A stretch of DNA of 64,000 nt. Source: Helicobacteraceae bacterium. GTDB lineage: Bacteria; Campylobacterota; Campylobacteria; Campylobacterales; SZUA-545. The translations under genes were made by a program, and so were the position numbers. Below the pieces are notes generated by a model, which searched no databases, was not told the DNA's origin, and worked only from the letters and a program-made list of their open reading frames with translations. Position 1 is the first letter of the stretch, and every line of letters starts with the position of its first letter. Positions 1 through 9,730 of the stretch are shown piece after piece. The DNA lies in NCBI GenBank assembly GCA_031288475.1, contig JAITRJ010000034.1:1-64000 (forward strand), in the 5' to 3' direction.

Positions 1-120
1 ACTGCCGCGCCGATTCGCCTGTTTTTTGCAAAGTTCAGGATTGGCGTCATATCCATATAAACCGCACTTATCAAGCAAAACCCGCGCGGCGTTTTTGCGG
101 CAGGAAGGCGGGAAGCTGAT

Positions 121-154
121 CAGTCAGAGGCGTCCGGTTTCACGCTGCCGAAAG
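121..154 (+). repeat. 34-bp direct repeat, copy 1
   Basis: cagtcagaggcgtccggtttcacgctgccgaaag, exact match to 230-263. Confidence 0.9.
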
Positions 155-229
155 ACAGTTGAAACTGCGGTAACAGCGCACAGCAACCACAGGATCAAAC
201 AATCAGCAGTTCCTCCTTCGCGCTCCATT

Positions 230-263
230 CAGTCAGAGGCGTCCGGTTTCACGCTGCCGAAAG
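230..263 (+). repeat. 34-bp direct repeat, copy 2
   Basis: exact match to 121-154. Confidence 0.9.
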
Positions 264-1020
264 GAGGGCGGCGGTTAATGAACTATACTTAGCTAGATGT
301 AATCCAATCAGCCCCCCGCCTTCACCCTTTGCGGCAGCAAAGGCAGAGAAACGGGGGCAGGGAGCAGTATGGAAAGACAAACTTAACATTTGGAGTTCCA
401 CAGAAAAGAAAAGCATTGTGAGACCAGAAGAGCTTAAAGCCCGCGTCCGCGTGCCGTACTGAGAGTTGGCGTGGTCAAAATAAACCGTTTTGCTGCCCTG
501 CGTACCTGATGTTCTCTTGAACTCGGCTCCCGTATCATTCAAAGCCGCTGAGACTTTCAAACATTCCGCGATCAGCGCTGTTGAGCGCAGCGATCGTTAT
601 TTGCTCAACGCGGCACAATCAGCAGTTCCTCCCTGCGCCGGCAAGCGTGGAGTACGCGCCTGCTGTTTTGCTTCGCAATGGAGGACACAAGCGCGACGTT
701 AAGTTTCGCTTTGAACGGACGCAGGCGCTGGTTGTTTGCCACCGTCAAGAGTTCGCCTGCCCCGAATCTTCGTTCGCTGGACAGCGTGCGGTCTCTATTT
801 TCGTTCGCGGATCGCTCGTTAAACAATCTCGTTTGCCGTTTAAAGCCTTGCCGCGTACGGTACTCCAAAATCAAAAAGCCGCGTTTCATACTTCTGCCTC
901 TGCGGTCGCAAGCAGATAAAGCGCCCCATCCGCGAACGTTTGCCGCCGCCTTTTCAGTCATTATGAAAGCGCATGGCGCGGCAATCTGGAAAACGCGCGG
1001 GGCAGCGGGGATTTTGCCGG

Positions 1021-1224
1021 TTACTCACACCGCGGGGCGGCATTTGTCCGCGTGATGAACTGAAGCCGCTCAATTCGCCGCTGAAGAATACTGATTGTCA
1101 TCTGTGCTTTTGAGAGCGTCTCTTTGTTATGCTCTCTTTCGGCGCGCATAGCGTTTATCCTGATAAGCGTTTGGGAAAGTTTTTCACTTTCAGAGCAGAG
1201 CAGTTCTTTAAGCGTTTCAGCCAT
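1021..1224 (-). CDS. small coiled-coil-like hypothetical protein, second ORF of a two-gene unit
   Basis: 67 aa ORF overlapping the stop of the upstream ORF (1217-1510); charged, helix-rich composition. Confidence 0.4.
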   Translation of the reverse strand: MAETLKELLCSESEKLSQTLIRINAMRAEREHNKETLSKAQMTISILQRRIERLQFITRTNAAPRCE

Positions 1225-1510
1225 AGTTTTCCTTTTTTCGTTTTTTTCTTACCCAGCCGTTGCGTTTTAAAAACGCGTCGTATAAATCGCCGAACTCCCG
1301 CGCCAGAAAGTCGCGGTAAGCGCGGTCAGAGACTTTGATGCCAACCTCGCTTAGCACCTCGATCTGTTCTCTTATGCTCAAGTTGCCCTCAATCATCTTC
1401 AAAAGACTCTCCCTGACGCCCAAAAGCCTGCTTCGTTTGTGATAGCGCAGTTCCTCCTCTTTGAGTTTCAGCCGTTCGTCAATGATTCGGTTTAGTTTGT
1501 TTGGGGTCAT
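1217..1510 (-). CDS. hypothetical small basic protein, possibly plasmid/mobilisation (TraK-like) accessory protein
   Basis: 97 aa, MTPNKLNRIIDERLKLKEEELRYHKRSRLL...YRDFLAREFGDLYDAFLKRNGWVRKKRKK; overlaps the next ORF; family call is only an impression. Confidence 0.45.
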   Translation of the reverse strand: MTPNKLNRIIDERLKLKEEELRYHKRSRLLGVRESLLKMIEGNLSIREQIEVLSEVGIKVSDRAYRDFLAREFGDLYDAFLKRNGWVRKKRKKENYG

Positions 1511-1797
1511 ATTTTCTTTATATGTCCTCGAAACAGTTGTAAATCATACATAAGTTTCCTTAAATATGCTGTAAATCATTTCTTATTCCTCTGAAAAGTT
1601 GCTTTATCTACTTTTTACGCCCTCAATATATCGGCAAATATAGGGGTATTCACAGGGACAATACAGCAAAATACAGTCCAAACTATGGAACTTATACGGA
1701 AGATTTATTGCGAGCGGCTGCGCTGCCGGTTAAGTAGCGGGCAGGCTTGCCGCTTAACGGCGCATTGGGTAAAATCGCGGCTTCTGAAAGGGCAACT

Positions 1798-4368
1798 ATG
1801 GAGATTCGCAGATCGTATCTGGAGTTTTTCGCGGGCAAGAATCACGTAATAGCGCCGTCTTCGCCGCTCGTACCAAGCGATCCGACGCTGCTGTTCACAA
1901 ACGCGGGAATGGTTCAGTTTAAACCGGTATTTACGGGGGAAGTGCCGCCGCCGCAGCCTCCCAGAGCCGCCACCAGTCAGGTCTGCATCCGCGCGGGAGG
2001 CAAGCACAACGATCTGGAAAACGTCGGCTATACGGCGCGCCACCATACGATGTTTGAGATGCTTGGCAATTTCAGCTTCGGCGACTATTTCAAGAAAGAG
2101 GCGATCTCCTACGCGTGGGAGTTTCTGACAGGATCGCTCAATCTGCCCAAAGAGAGGCTCTACATATCCATTCACGAAAGCGACGACGAGGCGGAGGCGA
2201 TCTGGCTCGGTTATGTGCCAAAAGAGCGGATCGGGCGTTTTGGCGATAAGGACAACTTCTGGCAGATGGGCGAAGTTGGACCGTGCGGTCCGTGCAGCGA
2301 GATCTACTACGATCAAGGCGCCGATCGGTTTGGATCAGGCGAGGATTACTTCGGCGGCGACGGGGATCGTTTTCTGGAAGTGTGGAATCTTGTCTTTATG
2401 CAGTATAACCGCGATGAGAAAGGGACGCTTCATCCGCTGCCGAAGCCGTCTATTGACACAGGAATGGGGCTGGAAAGGATCACGGCGGTTAAGGAAGGGG
2501 TTTTCAGCAACTACGACAGCTCGCTGTTCCGCCCGCTGCTTGACGAAATCTCCCGCGTTACTAAAAAACCTTACGATCCGCGAAGCGGCTCCAGCCACCG
2601 CGTGATCGCCGATCACCTCCGTTCGGTCGCGTTTCTTCTGGCGCAGGGCGTAAGCTTTGATAACGAGGGAAGAGGGTATGTCCTGCGCCGAATTCTGCGC
2701 CGCGCCGCGCGGCACGGCTATCTTTTAGGCGTAAAGGAGCCTTTTTTGTATCGTCTTAACGCCGTGCTTGCCGAGCAGATGAAGGATAGCTACCCGTATC
2801 TTCTGGAACAGCAGGGCAGTGTAAGCGATCAGATCAAAGCGGAGGAAGCGCGTTTTTTTGCCACGCTTGTAAGCGGAATGAAGCTCTTTGAGACGGAGCT
2901 GGAAAAGAGCGGCGCGATCTTCAGCGGCGAGAGCGCGTTTAAGCTGTACGACACCTACGGATTTCCGCTCGATCTCACGCAGGATATGCTTCGCGCTCAC
3001 AATATCAGGCTGGATACGGAAGGGTTTGACCGCGCGATGAAACGGCAGAAAGAGACCGCGAAAGCGGCTTGGAAAGGCAGCGGCGACAAGAGCGCGCAGG
3101 GTGATTTCGGAGCGCTGATCGAGGAGTTTGGGTTAAACGTCTTTGTCGGTTATGATACGCTTGAGACGGAGAGCCGCCTGCTGGCGCTGCTGGATCAGAA
3201 CCGCAAAAAAACCAGCCGGCTTGAGGCGGGAGAGATCGGTTTCGCGCTGTTGGATAAAACGCCGCTTTATGCCACAAGCGGCGGGCAGGTTGGCGACTGC
3301 GGCGCTCTTAAGATCGGCGATCGCGCGGTTGCGATTGTTCTTCAGACCGACAAATACTTCGGGCTGAACATTTCTAAAATCGCCGTGAAAGAGTCGATTG
3401 AGGCGGGCGCACCGGTTTTGGCCGAAGTCGCAAGATTTCGCCGACTCCTCACCGAACGTCACCACAGCGCGGCGCACCTGCTTCACTCGGCTTTGATCGA
3501 AACGCTGGGAGAAAACACGACGCAGGCGGGCAGTGAGGTAAGCGGCGAACGGCTCAGATTTGACTTCAGCTATCCGAAGGCTCTTTCGAAAGAGCAGCTT
3601 GACGAGATTGAAAACAGGGTAAACGAGATGATCTTCGCGGCGATCGATTCCGTTGTCGAGGAACTGCCGATTGAAGAGGCGAAAAAGCGGGGCGCGAAAG
3701 CGCTTTTCAGTGAGAAATACGGAGAGATGGTGCGCGTTGTCAGCTTCGGCGGCGAGAGCGTGGAATTCTGCGGCGGAACGCATGTGAAAAACACGTCGCA
3801 TATCGGCGCGTTCGCAATCATAAAGGAAAGCGGAGTAAGCGCGGGGGTACGGCGTATTGAGGCGGCGGCTGCTTCAGCGGCGCTAAGCTATTTCAAAGAG
3901 ATAAGAAACAGTTACGATCAGGCCGTTGGAGCGCTTAAAACAAAAGATATTTCATCGGCGATAGCGAAGTTAATACACGAGAATAAAAAGCTGCAAAAAG
4001 AGAGCGGTAAAAGTCAAAGCGGAAAAGAGATCGCCATCGTTGAGATTGGCGGCGTAATACTTGCCGTTGATACGATACCGTACGGTAACCCCAAAGAGAC
4101 GATTGACGATCTTAAAAATCGATTCAACCGTATCGCGGCGACTGTTTTTTGCATAAACGGCGGCAAGGTTTCGGCTGCCGCGGGGACAAAAAACGTACCC
4201 TTTGACGCCGATAAGTGGCTTTCGAGTACGTTAAGCGCCTTTGGCGGCAAGAGCGGCGGGCGCGGCGATTTCGCGAGCGGAGGCGGAATAGCGCCCGGAT
4301 TGGTCGAAGATGCCAAAAAACTGGCGCTGGAGTCTGCGAAAGAGGCGATCAAAAAGAAACCAGGCTGA
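1798..4368 (+). CDS. alaS: alanine--tRNA ligase
   Basis: MEIRRSYLEFFAGKNHVIAPSSPLVPSDPTLLFTNAGM start; HHSAAHLLHSAL and CGGTHV motifs; internal ATG at 1798 preferred over the ORF-track start at 1747. Confidence 0.97.
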   Translation: MEIRRSYLEFFAGKNHVIAPSSPLVPSDPTLLFTNAGMVQFKPVFTGEVPPPQPPRAATSQVCIRAGGKHNDLENVGYTARHHTMFEMLGNFSFGDYFKKEAISYAWEFLTGSLNLPKERLYISIHESDDEAEAIWLGYVPKERIGRFGDKDNFWQMGEVGPCGPCSEIYYDQGADRFGSGEDYFGGDGDRFLEVWNLVFMQYNRDEKGTLHPLPKPSIDTGMGLERITAVKEGVFSNYDSSLFRPLLDEISRVTKKPYDPRSGSSHRVIADHLRSVAFLLAQGVSFDNEGRGYVLRRILRRAARHGYLLGVKEPFLYRLNAVLAEQMKDSYPYLLEQQGSVSDQIKAEEARFFATLVSGMKLFETELEKSGAIFSGESAFKLYDTYGFPLDLTQDMLRAHNIRLDTEGFDRAMKRQKETAKAAWKGSGDKSAQGDFGALIEEFGLNVFVGYDTLETESRLLALLDQNRKKTSRLEAGEIGFALLDKTPLYATSGGQVGDCGALKIGDRAVAIVLQTDKYFGLNISKIAVKESIEAGAPVLAEVARFRRLLTERHHSAAHLLHSALIETLGENTTQAGSEVSGERLRFDFSYPKALSKEQLDEIENRVNEMIFAAIDSVVEELPIEEAKKRGAKALFSEKYGEMVRVVSFGGESVEFCGGTHVKNTSHIGAFAIIKESGVSAGVRRIEAAAASAALSYFKEIRNSYDQAVGALKTKDISSAIAKLIHENKKLQKESGKSQSGKEIAIVEIGGVILAVDTIPYGNPKETIDDLKNRFNRIAATVFCINGGKVSAAAGTKNVPFDADKWLSSTLSAFGGKSGGRGDFASGGGIAPGLVEDAKKLALESAKEAIKKKPG

Positions 4369-4473
4369 CAGGCTTTCGGCGCGGATTGCGCCCGCGATCC
4401 AGTGGGGATTGAAAGGTCATAGGCGCGTTGCGTTAGAATCAGCGCGGATTAGCGTTTTGCGCGGAGCGGAAAG

Positions 4474-5544
4474 ATGTACGAAAAGGAACTTTTGGCGCTG
4501 AGGAAAAGCGGACGCTTCAGGACGCGCCGCGTGTTTGATCCGTCACTTGTTGATCTGGCGAGCAACGATTATCTGGGTTTGGCGCACAACAGAAATTTGT
4601 TTGATCGCGCAGCGCGTCTTGTTTCAAAGGGAAGTTACTTCTCTCCGAAGGCTTCGCAGCTCGTCAATGGATACAACCGCATCCACAGAAATTTTGAGCG
4701 CTACATAGCGTCGATCAACGGCTTTGAAGCCGCTACCGTCGTTGGGAGCGGATTTCTGGGCAACTTGTCGCTTTTTGAGGCGTTGCCTCGCAAAGGCGAT
4801 CTGTTGATCATTGACGAGGAATACCACGCAAGCGGAGTGCTTGCGGCGAAGACAACGCGGGGGCAGATTAAGTTTTTCGCTCACAACAACGCGGAGGATC
4901 TTCTGCGCGGATTGCGATCGAAGGCAAAGCGGGTCTTTGTCGCCGTGGAAGGAGTTTATTCAATGAGCGGCGAGAGGGTGAGCGCCGCCGTTTTGGAGGC
5001 GGTCAGAAACGCGCGCGCGACGCTGATCGTCGACGAGGCGCATTCAAGCGGCACGATTGGGGATCGGCTTTTGGGAGTGCTGGAGGGGTACGGAACGCAA
5101 AACGTCATAAAACTTGGAACGTTAGGCAAGGCGTACGGCAGTTACGGCGCTTATATTTTATCAAGCCGCGAGACGGCGGAGTTTCTACTCAACCGCGCCA
5201 AACCGATCATCTACTCAACCGCGCCAAGCCTCTTTGACATAGCCTACGCTTACGAGGCGGCGAAATTTATACAAAGACGGCGCGAAGCGATCTCCGGACG
5301 CATTAAGAACGCGCGATTAACGGCGCGCGAAGCTGGGATGTATACGGAGTCGCTGATTCTGCCCGTAAAAGTTTCAAGCGACCGTATGGCAATTCACGCG
5401 CAGAAGGCGTTGCTTAAGGAGGGTTTTCTTGTAGGCGCGATCCGCAGGCCAACCGTAAAAACCCCGCAGCTAAGGGTGATATTGCGCGAGAATCAAAAGA
5501 CATTAAGCCGCTTTTTTAAGTCTCTGAAGAGTATTATTGATTAA
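4474..5544 (+). CDS. pyridoxal-phosphate-dependent aminotransferase, 8-amino-7-oxononanoate synthase / AONS family
   Basis: LASNDYLGLAHN, VDEAHSSGTIG, KLGTLGKAYGSYGAY (PLP lysine) motifs. Confidence 0.88.
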   Translation: MYEKELLALRKSGRFRTRRVFDPSLVDLASNDYLGLAHNRNLFDRAARLVSKGSYFSPKASQLVNGYNRIHRNFERYIASINGFEAATVVGSGFLGNLSLFEALPRKGDLLIIDEEYHASGVLAAKTTRGQIKFFAHNNAEDLLRGLRSKAKRVFVAVEGVYSMSGERVSAAVLEAVRNARATLIVDEAHSSGTIGDRLLGVLEGYGTQNVIKLGTLGKAYGSYGAYILSSRETAEFLLNRAKPIIYSTAPSLFDIAYAYEAAKFIQRRREAISGRIKNARLTAREAGMYTESLILPVKVSSDRMAIHAQKALLKEGFLVGAIRRPTVKTPQLRVILRENQKTLSRFFKSLKSIID

Positions 5545-5579
5545 AAACGGGATATATAGAGGCAGGGGAGAGGCTCAAA

Positions 5580-6911
5580 TTGGACGTTCAGAAAATTCAG
5601 AAGAAGCTTGGCGGTGAATACACGTTCAGGGTGTTGCTGCTGGTTTTTTTAATACTGATCATTCTGTTTCCTCTGGGGCTGATCATTGATATTGTCGAGG
5701 ATCGCTCGCAAACCGCCGCTTACGCTGAAATGGACATTATGAAGGCGTGGGGCGGAATGCTGACAGAGGCTGGACCGGTTATTACCATTCCCGCTCTCAG
5801 AAACGAGACGATCGTAAAAAAAATGGAAGATGGCAAGAGTAAAGTAGAGCGGGTCAATACACCATTTACTTTTACGATCGCGCCGAAAAATCTGACGATC
5901 TCGGCTGATCTTAATACCGAAATACGCAAACGCGGCATTTTTTCCGTCCCTCTCTTCTACGGCACGCTGACGCTGAAGGGCAGCTTCGATCCGGCTCTCG
6001 CGCTTGAAGCCGTGCAGCCCGGCGAGAAGCTTAATTTTTCGCAGGCGGAGATGTTCGTGTATTTTGGCGATCTCAAAGGTGTCCGCGCGATAAAATCCGC
6101 GAAATGGAGCGATAAAGAGCTGTTTTTTCAGCCCGGCGGAAGTTCCGACCTCTTTTATGGAAGCAAATCCATATTTGCCGCGCTTAAAGGATTTGAAAAC
6201 AAAGAGATGGCTTTTGAGATCAGCTTTGACATTCAGGGCGGGCAGTCTCTGCGTTTTGCCCCCATAGCGCAGAACACAAAAACAGTTGCCGCTTCCGACT
6301 GGGGATCGCCATCGTTTCAGGGGAGTTTTCTGCCGACCGGATCGCATATTACGGATAACAGCTTTTCCGCCGAGTGGAATATAAACTATCTGAGCCGCGA
6401 AGTTCCACTTTTCTGGCGCGATGGCATATCTCTGAGCGAATCGATGTTCGGCGTTGATTTTTACCGCGCGATCGACACCTATTCGCTTAATACCCGCGCC
6501 GTAAAGTACGCGATTTTGATTGTGATCGTACCGTTTCTGACGCTTTTTCTGCTGGAAATTGTTGCCAAGGTACGCATTCACCCTGTGCCATACCTGCTTT
6601 GCGGCGTCGGCAACGCGGTTTTCTATCTGCTGCTGCTCTCGCTGTCGGAACAGATCGCATTTTACGCCGCTTACCTTATTGCCGCCGCCGCTGTGGTCGC
6701 GCTGCTTGCGCTGTACGCCCGGTCGCTGCTGCCCACTTGGACTAAAGCGGGTTTTATGGGCTTTGCGGTTTTGCTCTCCTACCTTCTGCTGTATGCGGTT
6801 CTTAACGCGGAAAGTTACGCGCTTTTAATAGGATCGCTTGTAACCTTCGCTACAATCGCGTTTGTTATGTTTATGACGCGGAACGTAGACTGGTATGGAG
6901 AAAAGCCATAG
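5580..6911 (+). CDS. creD: cell envelope integrity protein CreD-like inner-membrane protein
   Basis: N-terminal TM, periplasmic domain, C-terminal TM bundle; REVPLFWRDGISLSESMFGVDFYRAIDTYSLNTRAVKYAIL resembles CreD; TTG start at 5580. Confidence 0.8.
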   Translation: MDVQKIQKKLGGEYTFRVLLLVFLILIILFPLGLIIDIVEDRSQTAAYAEMDIMKAWGGMLTEAGPVITIPALRNETIVKKMEDGKSKVERVNTPFTFTIAPKNLTISADLNTEIRKRGIFSVPLFYGTLTLKGSFDPALALEAVQPGEKLNFSQAEMFVYFGDLKGVRAIKSAKWSDKELFFQPGGSSDLFYGSKSIFAALKGFENKEMAFEISFDIQGGQSLRFAPIAQNTKTVAASDWGSPSFQGSFLPTGSHITDNSFSAEWNINYLSREVPLFWRDGISLSESMFGVDFYRAIDTYSLNTRAVKYAILIVIVPFLTLFLLEIVAKVRIHPVPYLLCGVGNAVFYLLLLSLSEQIAFYAAYLIAAAAVVALLALYARSLLPTWTKAGFMGFAVLLSYLLLYAVLNAESYALLIGSLVTFATIAFVMFMTRNVDWYGEKP

Positions 6912-6932
6912 CCGGAATATAAAAGGAAAAGG

Positions 6933-8213
6933 ATGAAGACGCCGATCGATTGGCTTAAAAAAGAGGTGCCCGTGTGGGTAAAGGAAGCGCTGATAACGCG
7001 GGAAAGCGGCGAAAGGCTTCTGGCGCGTTACGAAAGCGCCGCAAAAAAGAACTATTCAGTCATTATTCTTTCTATTCTGGGAGCAGGGCTGATCGGGCTT
7101 GGGATCATCTCTGTCTTCGCTTCAAACTGGGAACATATTCCGCGCGTCGCTAAAGCGGGGATCGCGCTTATTCTGCTGCTGGGCGCGCAGGCGGTTTTGA
7201 TTTTTGGACGGGTAAAGCACAAAGAGAGCCTGAGTTTTTCCGAAGCGGGTACGCTATTTCTGCTGATCGCCTTTACGGGGGCGCTGGCAATAGTCGCTCA
7301 AACCTACCATCTTGGCGGTAATCTGTACGATTTTGTAAAAACCGTCGTCCTGCTGTCGATCGCGCTGATATATATATTTAACTCTGTGACAGTCGCGTTT
7401 GTTTTATGGTGGGTTATCGTTGGATTACTGGATTACACAGCCAATGTACACGGCGTTTTTTACGATCCGTTGATATGGCTTCTGTTTCTTATCTGGCTGC
7501 CGTGGTATATTCAGAGGTTCGTCAGAGCTCCCTACAGTTCCATAACACATGCTTTCAACGTATCAGTGGCGATTGGTGTTGTTTCGTTTCTCAATTTATC
7601 ACTAGTCCACTACGGCTACGGCGCGAGTGAATCGGATATATTGATTCTCAATATGGCGTTCGCGGGCATTATCTGGATTGTCTACAGGCTGATTTACAGC
7701 TCCGATCTGGGCGGGTTTAACAGGGTTGGTGACGAGATTTCTAAATTGGTGCTGTGTCTTTTTATGCTTGTTTTAAGTTCTTTCAGCGAGAGTACCTCCG
7801 GTCGATACTATATGTCCTATCAGTTAAGCGCGCAGACGGCGTTTTTCTTATTTTTGCTCGTCGTGCTGCTCGGCGTTTATGTCTATAGGAAAAGAGACGA
7901 GCTCGTATATCTGATTATTCCCGTATTTACGATTTTTACGTGGCTTCTTATCTCTGCGTCTTTCGAGCACACGGACGTACTGTTTTCATTGTATACAGTT
8001 TTGACAGGAGTTGTGCTTCTTGTCTTTGGCGCGAGGCGAAATAGCCTCGTTCAGGCGAATCAGGGGCTGATTCTGATTGTTGTGCTGGCGTTGATCAAGT
8101 TTGTTGATTCTGAGCTAAGCCTTCTTTACAAGGGGATTGCGTTTATACTTGTCGGAATCGGTTTTTTCTCAATCAATATCGCCATTAAAAAACTGATGGG
8201 GGCGCGGCAATGA
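6933..8213 (+). CDS. DUF2157-type multi-TM membrane protein
   Basis: N-terminal soluble segment then many TM helices (GAGLIGLGIISVFASNWEHIPRVAKAGIALILLLGAQ); followed by GDYXXLXY-type ORF. Confidence 0.75.
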   Translation: MKTPIDWLKKEVPVWVKEALITRESGERLLARYESAAKKNYSVIILSILGAGLIGLGIISVFASNWEHIPRVAKAGIALILLLGAQAVLIFGRVKHKESLSFSEAGTLFLLIAFTGALAIVAQTYHLGGNLYDFVKTVVLLSIALIYIFNSVTVAFVLWWVIVGLLDYTANVHGVFYDPLIWLLFLIWLPWYIQRFVRAPYSSITHAFNVSVAIGVVSFLNLSLVHYGYGASESDILILNMAFAGIIWIVYRLIYSSDLGGFNRVGDEISKLVLCLFMLVLSSFSESTSGRYYMSYQLSAQTAFFLFLLVVLLGVYVYRKRDELVYLIIPVFTIFTWLLISASFEHTDVLFSLYTVLTGVVLLVFGARRNSLVQANQGLILIVVLALIKFVDSELSLLYKGIAFILVGIGFFSINIAIKKLMGARQ

Positions 8214-8779
8214 AAGCGAAAGTTATATGGATCATCCTTGGAGCGGCGCTTTCTTTACAGATCGCCGCCCTTATATATCAGGTGGTTTATTACGAGTCGG
8301 TTCTGGCATACGGCAAGACAATCGCGCTGCGGATACGACCGATTGATCCGTACAGCCCCTTTACGGGGCGCTATGTTAATTTGCGTTTGGACGGCTTTTA
8401 TATGGAAATGCCGAAGGGCGTTAAGTGCCGCGATCGCAAGTGCGAGTTAAAGCTTTTTCTCACCTTTAAGGAGAACGACGGCATAAGCGAACCGGATGAA
8501 GTGCTGACCGCGCCGCCGCCGGACGATCGAGCGTATCTGCTGATGAAGGGGACAGGAATGTCGGGTAACGTACATTTTGATTATCCGTTTGATCGCTTTT
8601 ATATGAAAGAGGAGAAGGCAAAGCGCGTAGACCGCGACAGCCGCATCCTCAACGCCGGCGAAGCCGTCGTGATCGTTAAGGCGCTTGGCGGAAAAGGAGT
8701 CGTTGAAAATGTACTTATAAGCGGCGTTCCTATCTCCCAATATATTGACGAGCTGGAGGATTACGACAGCTATGAGTAA
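8210..8779 (+). CDS. GDYXXLXY-type membrane-anchored protein
   Basis: single N-terminal TM, DPYSPFTGRYVNLRLDGF motif region; ATGA overlap with the upstream DUF2157 gene. Confidence 0.7.
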   Translation: MKAKVIWIILGAALSLQIAALIYQVVYYESVLAYGKTIALRIRPIDPYSPFTGRYVNLRLDGFYMEMPKGVKCRDRKCELKLFLTFKENDGISEPDEVLTAPPPDDRAYLLMKGTGMSGNVHFDYPFDRFYMKEEKAKRVDRDSRILNAGEAVVIVKALGGKGVVENVLISGVPISQYIDELEDYDSYE

Positions 8780-8842
8780 TAAGACGCGCGTTTCAGCCAT
8801 CTTTTTGCTCACCGGGCTAACGTTGCCTGTTGTATATTTTTC

Positions 8843-9052
8843 GTGGTTCAACGGCCGGCGGATAAGGTTGTACGCCTCCGTATGGCTCAAAAGAATTATT
8901 TCAGACATTTCCAATTCCCAGACCAAACAGCCAGATTAGAACAAAGAGTAGAAAAAATATTGCAAAGTAAAGACTATGAAGCAATTGATAAAATTGTATA
9001 TGATCTGTATAAATTATCGCCAGAAGGAATCGAATTTATTGAAACCCGGTAA
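8843..9052 (+). pseudogene. C-terminal remnant resembling the tail of a type II/IIG restriction-modification methyltransferase
   Basis: ...FPDQTARLEQRVEKILQSKDYEAIDKIVYDLYKLSPEGIEFIETR* resembles the 'IDxxVYxLYxLTxEE' tail of such enzymes; no catalytic domain present. Confidence 0.4.
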
Positions 9053-9242
9053 AATCTATTGTTTTTCTTTCCTCTGTTGCAATATCATATAAATCAGCTA
9101 TCATATTGTCTAATTCAATTTCAAGTTCTTTTGTCGATGGTTTTTGCCTTACTTTTTGCGACTGAATATTTTTTTCTTTGAAAATATCATCAGTTGTCAG
9201 GGTCAGCGCGATCGATCTTAATATCTTTGAATGCGAAAAGCT
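9036..9242 (-). pseudogene. convergent ORF remnant (FSHSKILRSIALTLTTDDIFKEKNIQSQKVRQKPSTKELEIELDNMIADLYDIATEERKTIDFTGFQ*)
   Basis: own translation of the complementary strand; open frame without ATG; tail-to-tail overlap with the + strand remnant ending at 9052. Confidence 0.3.
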
Positions 9243-9730
9243 TCACAGAGTGTTCAAGGCAATTGAGTGGAACCGTCCAAAAAAGCTGAACATTATGGGC
9301 GGCATTATTTCCTTAAACTGTAGAAGACGAAGAAATCAGCTAAAACAGGAGAAGACATACGCGGCTGCTCCTGATCGCGGCGAAAACAAGAAAAAAAAGC
9401 GAGACTTATCGCTCTTTTGAGCGGCAAAAGCTGTACCGGCGTGATAGCTGTGCCGTTCAAACAATACGCTTCCCGCCAAAGGCGCTTACGGGTTTTTATT
9501 TTAAGGCGGAGCGGCTGCCTGAAAGGGATAGCCTTCTTGGATTTCGCTCTGCATCAGGGTTACAGATATTTAGAGATGAGAACGAGGAATTTCAGGTTCT
9601 TGCGCAGGGAGGCTGGCTGGCGGGGATGCGGTTTTAAAGCGATTAAGAGAGAGCAGGGCGGGAGAAATGATCGCGCAGAATGCCTTACGGGAAATGTATG
9701 ACAAACGAGATCGCGCGCCTTCAAACATCA

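Noticed and set aside
249-961. Overlapping ORFs 249-560, 490-702, 581-919, 605-961 and 678-1055
   Set aside because: Mutually overlapping on both strands, Arg/Ser-rich, no recognisable family; treated as non-coding or decayed sequence
2335-3801. Several long antisense ORFs inside alaS (e.g. 3133-3801, 126-222 aa)
   Set aside because: Low-complexity Arg/Ala-rich shadow ORFs opposite a strongly conserved gene; expected from GC-biased codon usage
5649-6581. 310-aa ORF on the - strand opposite the creD-like gene
   Set aside because: Shadow ORF of a recognisable + strand gene; no signal of its own
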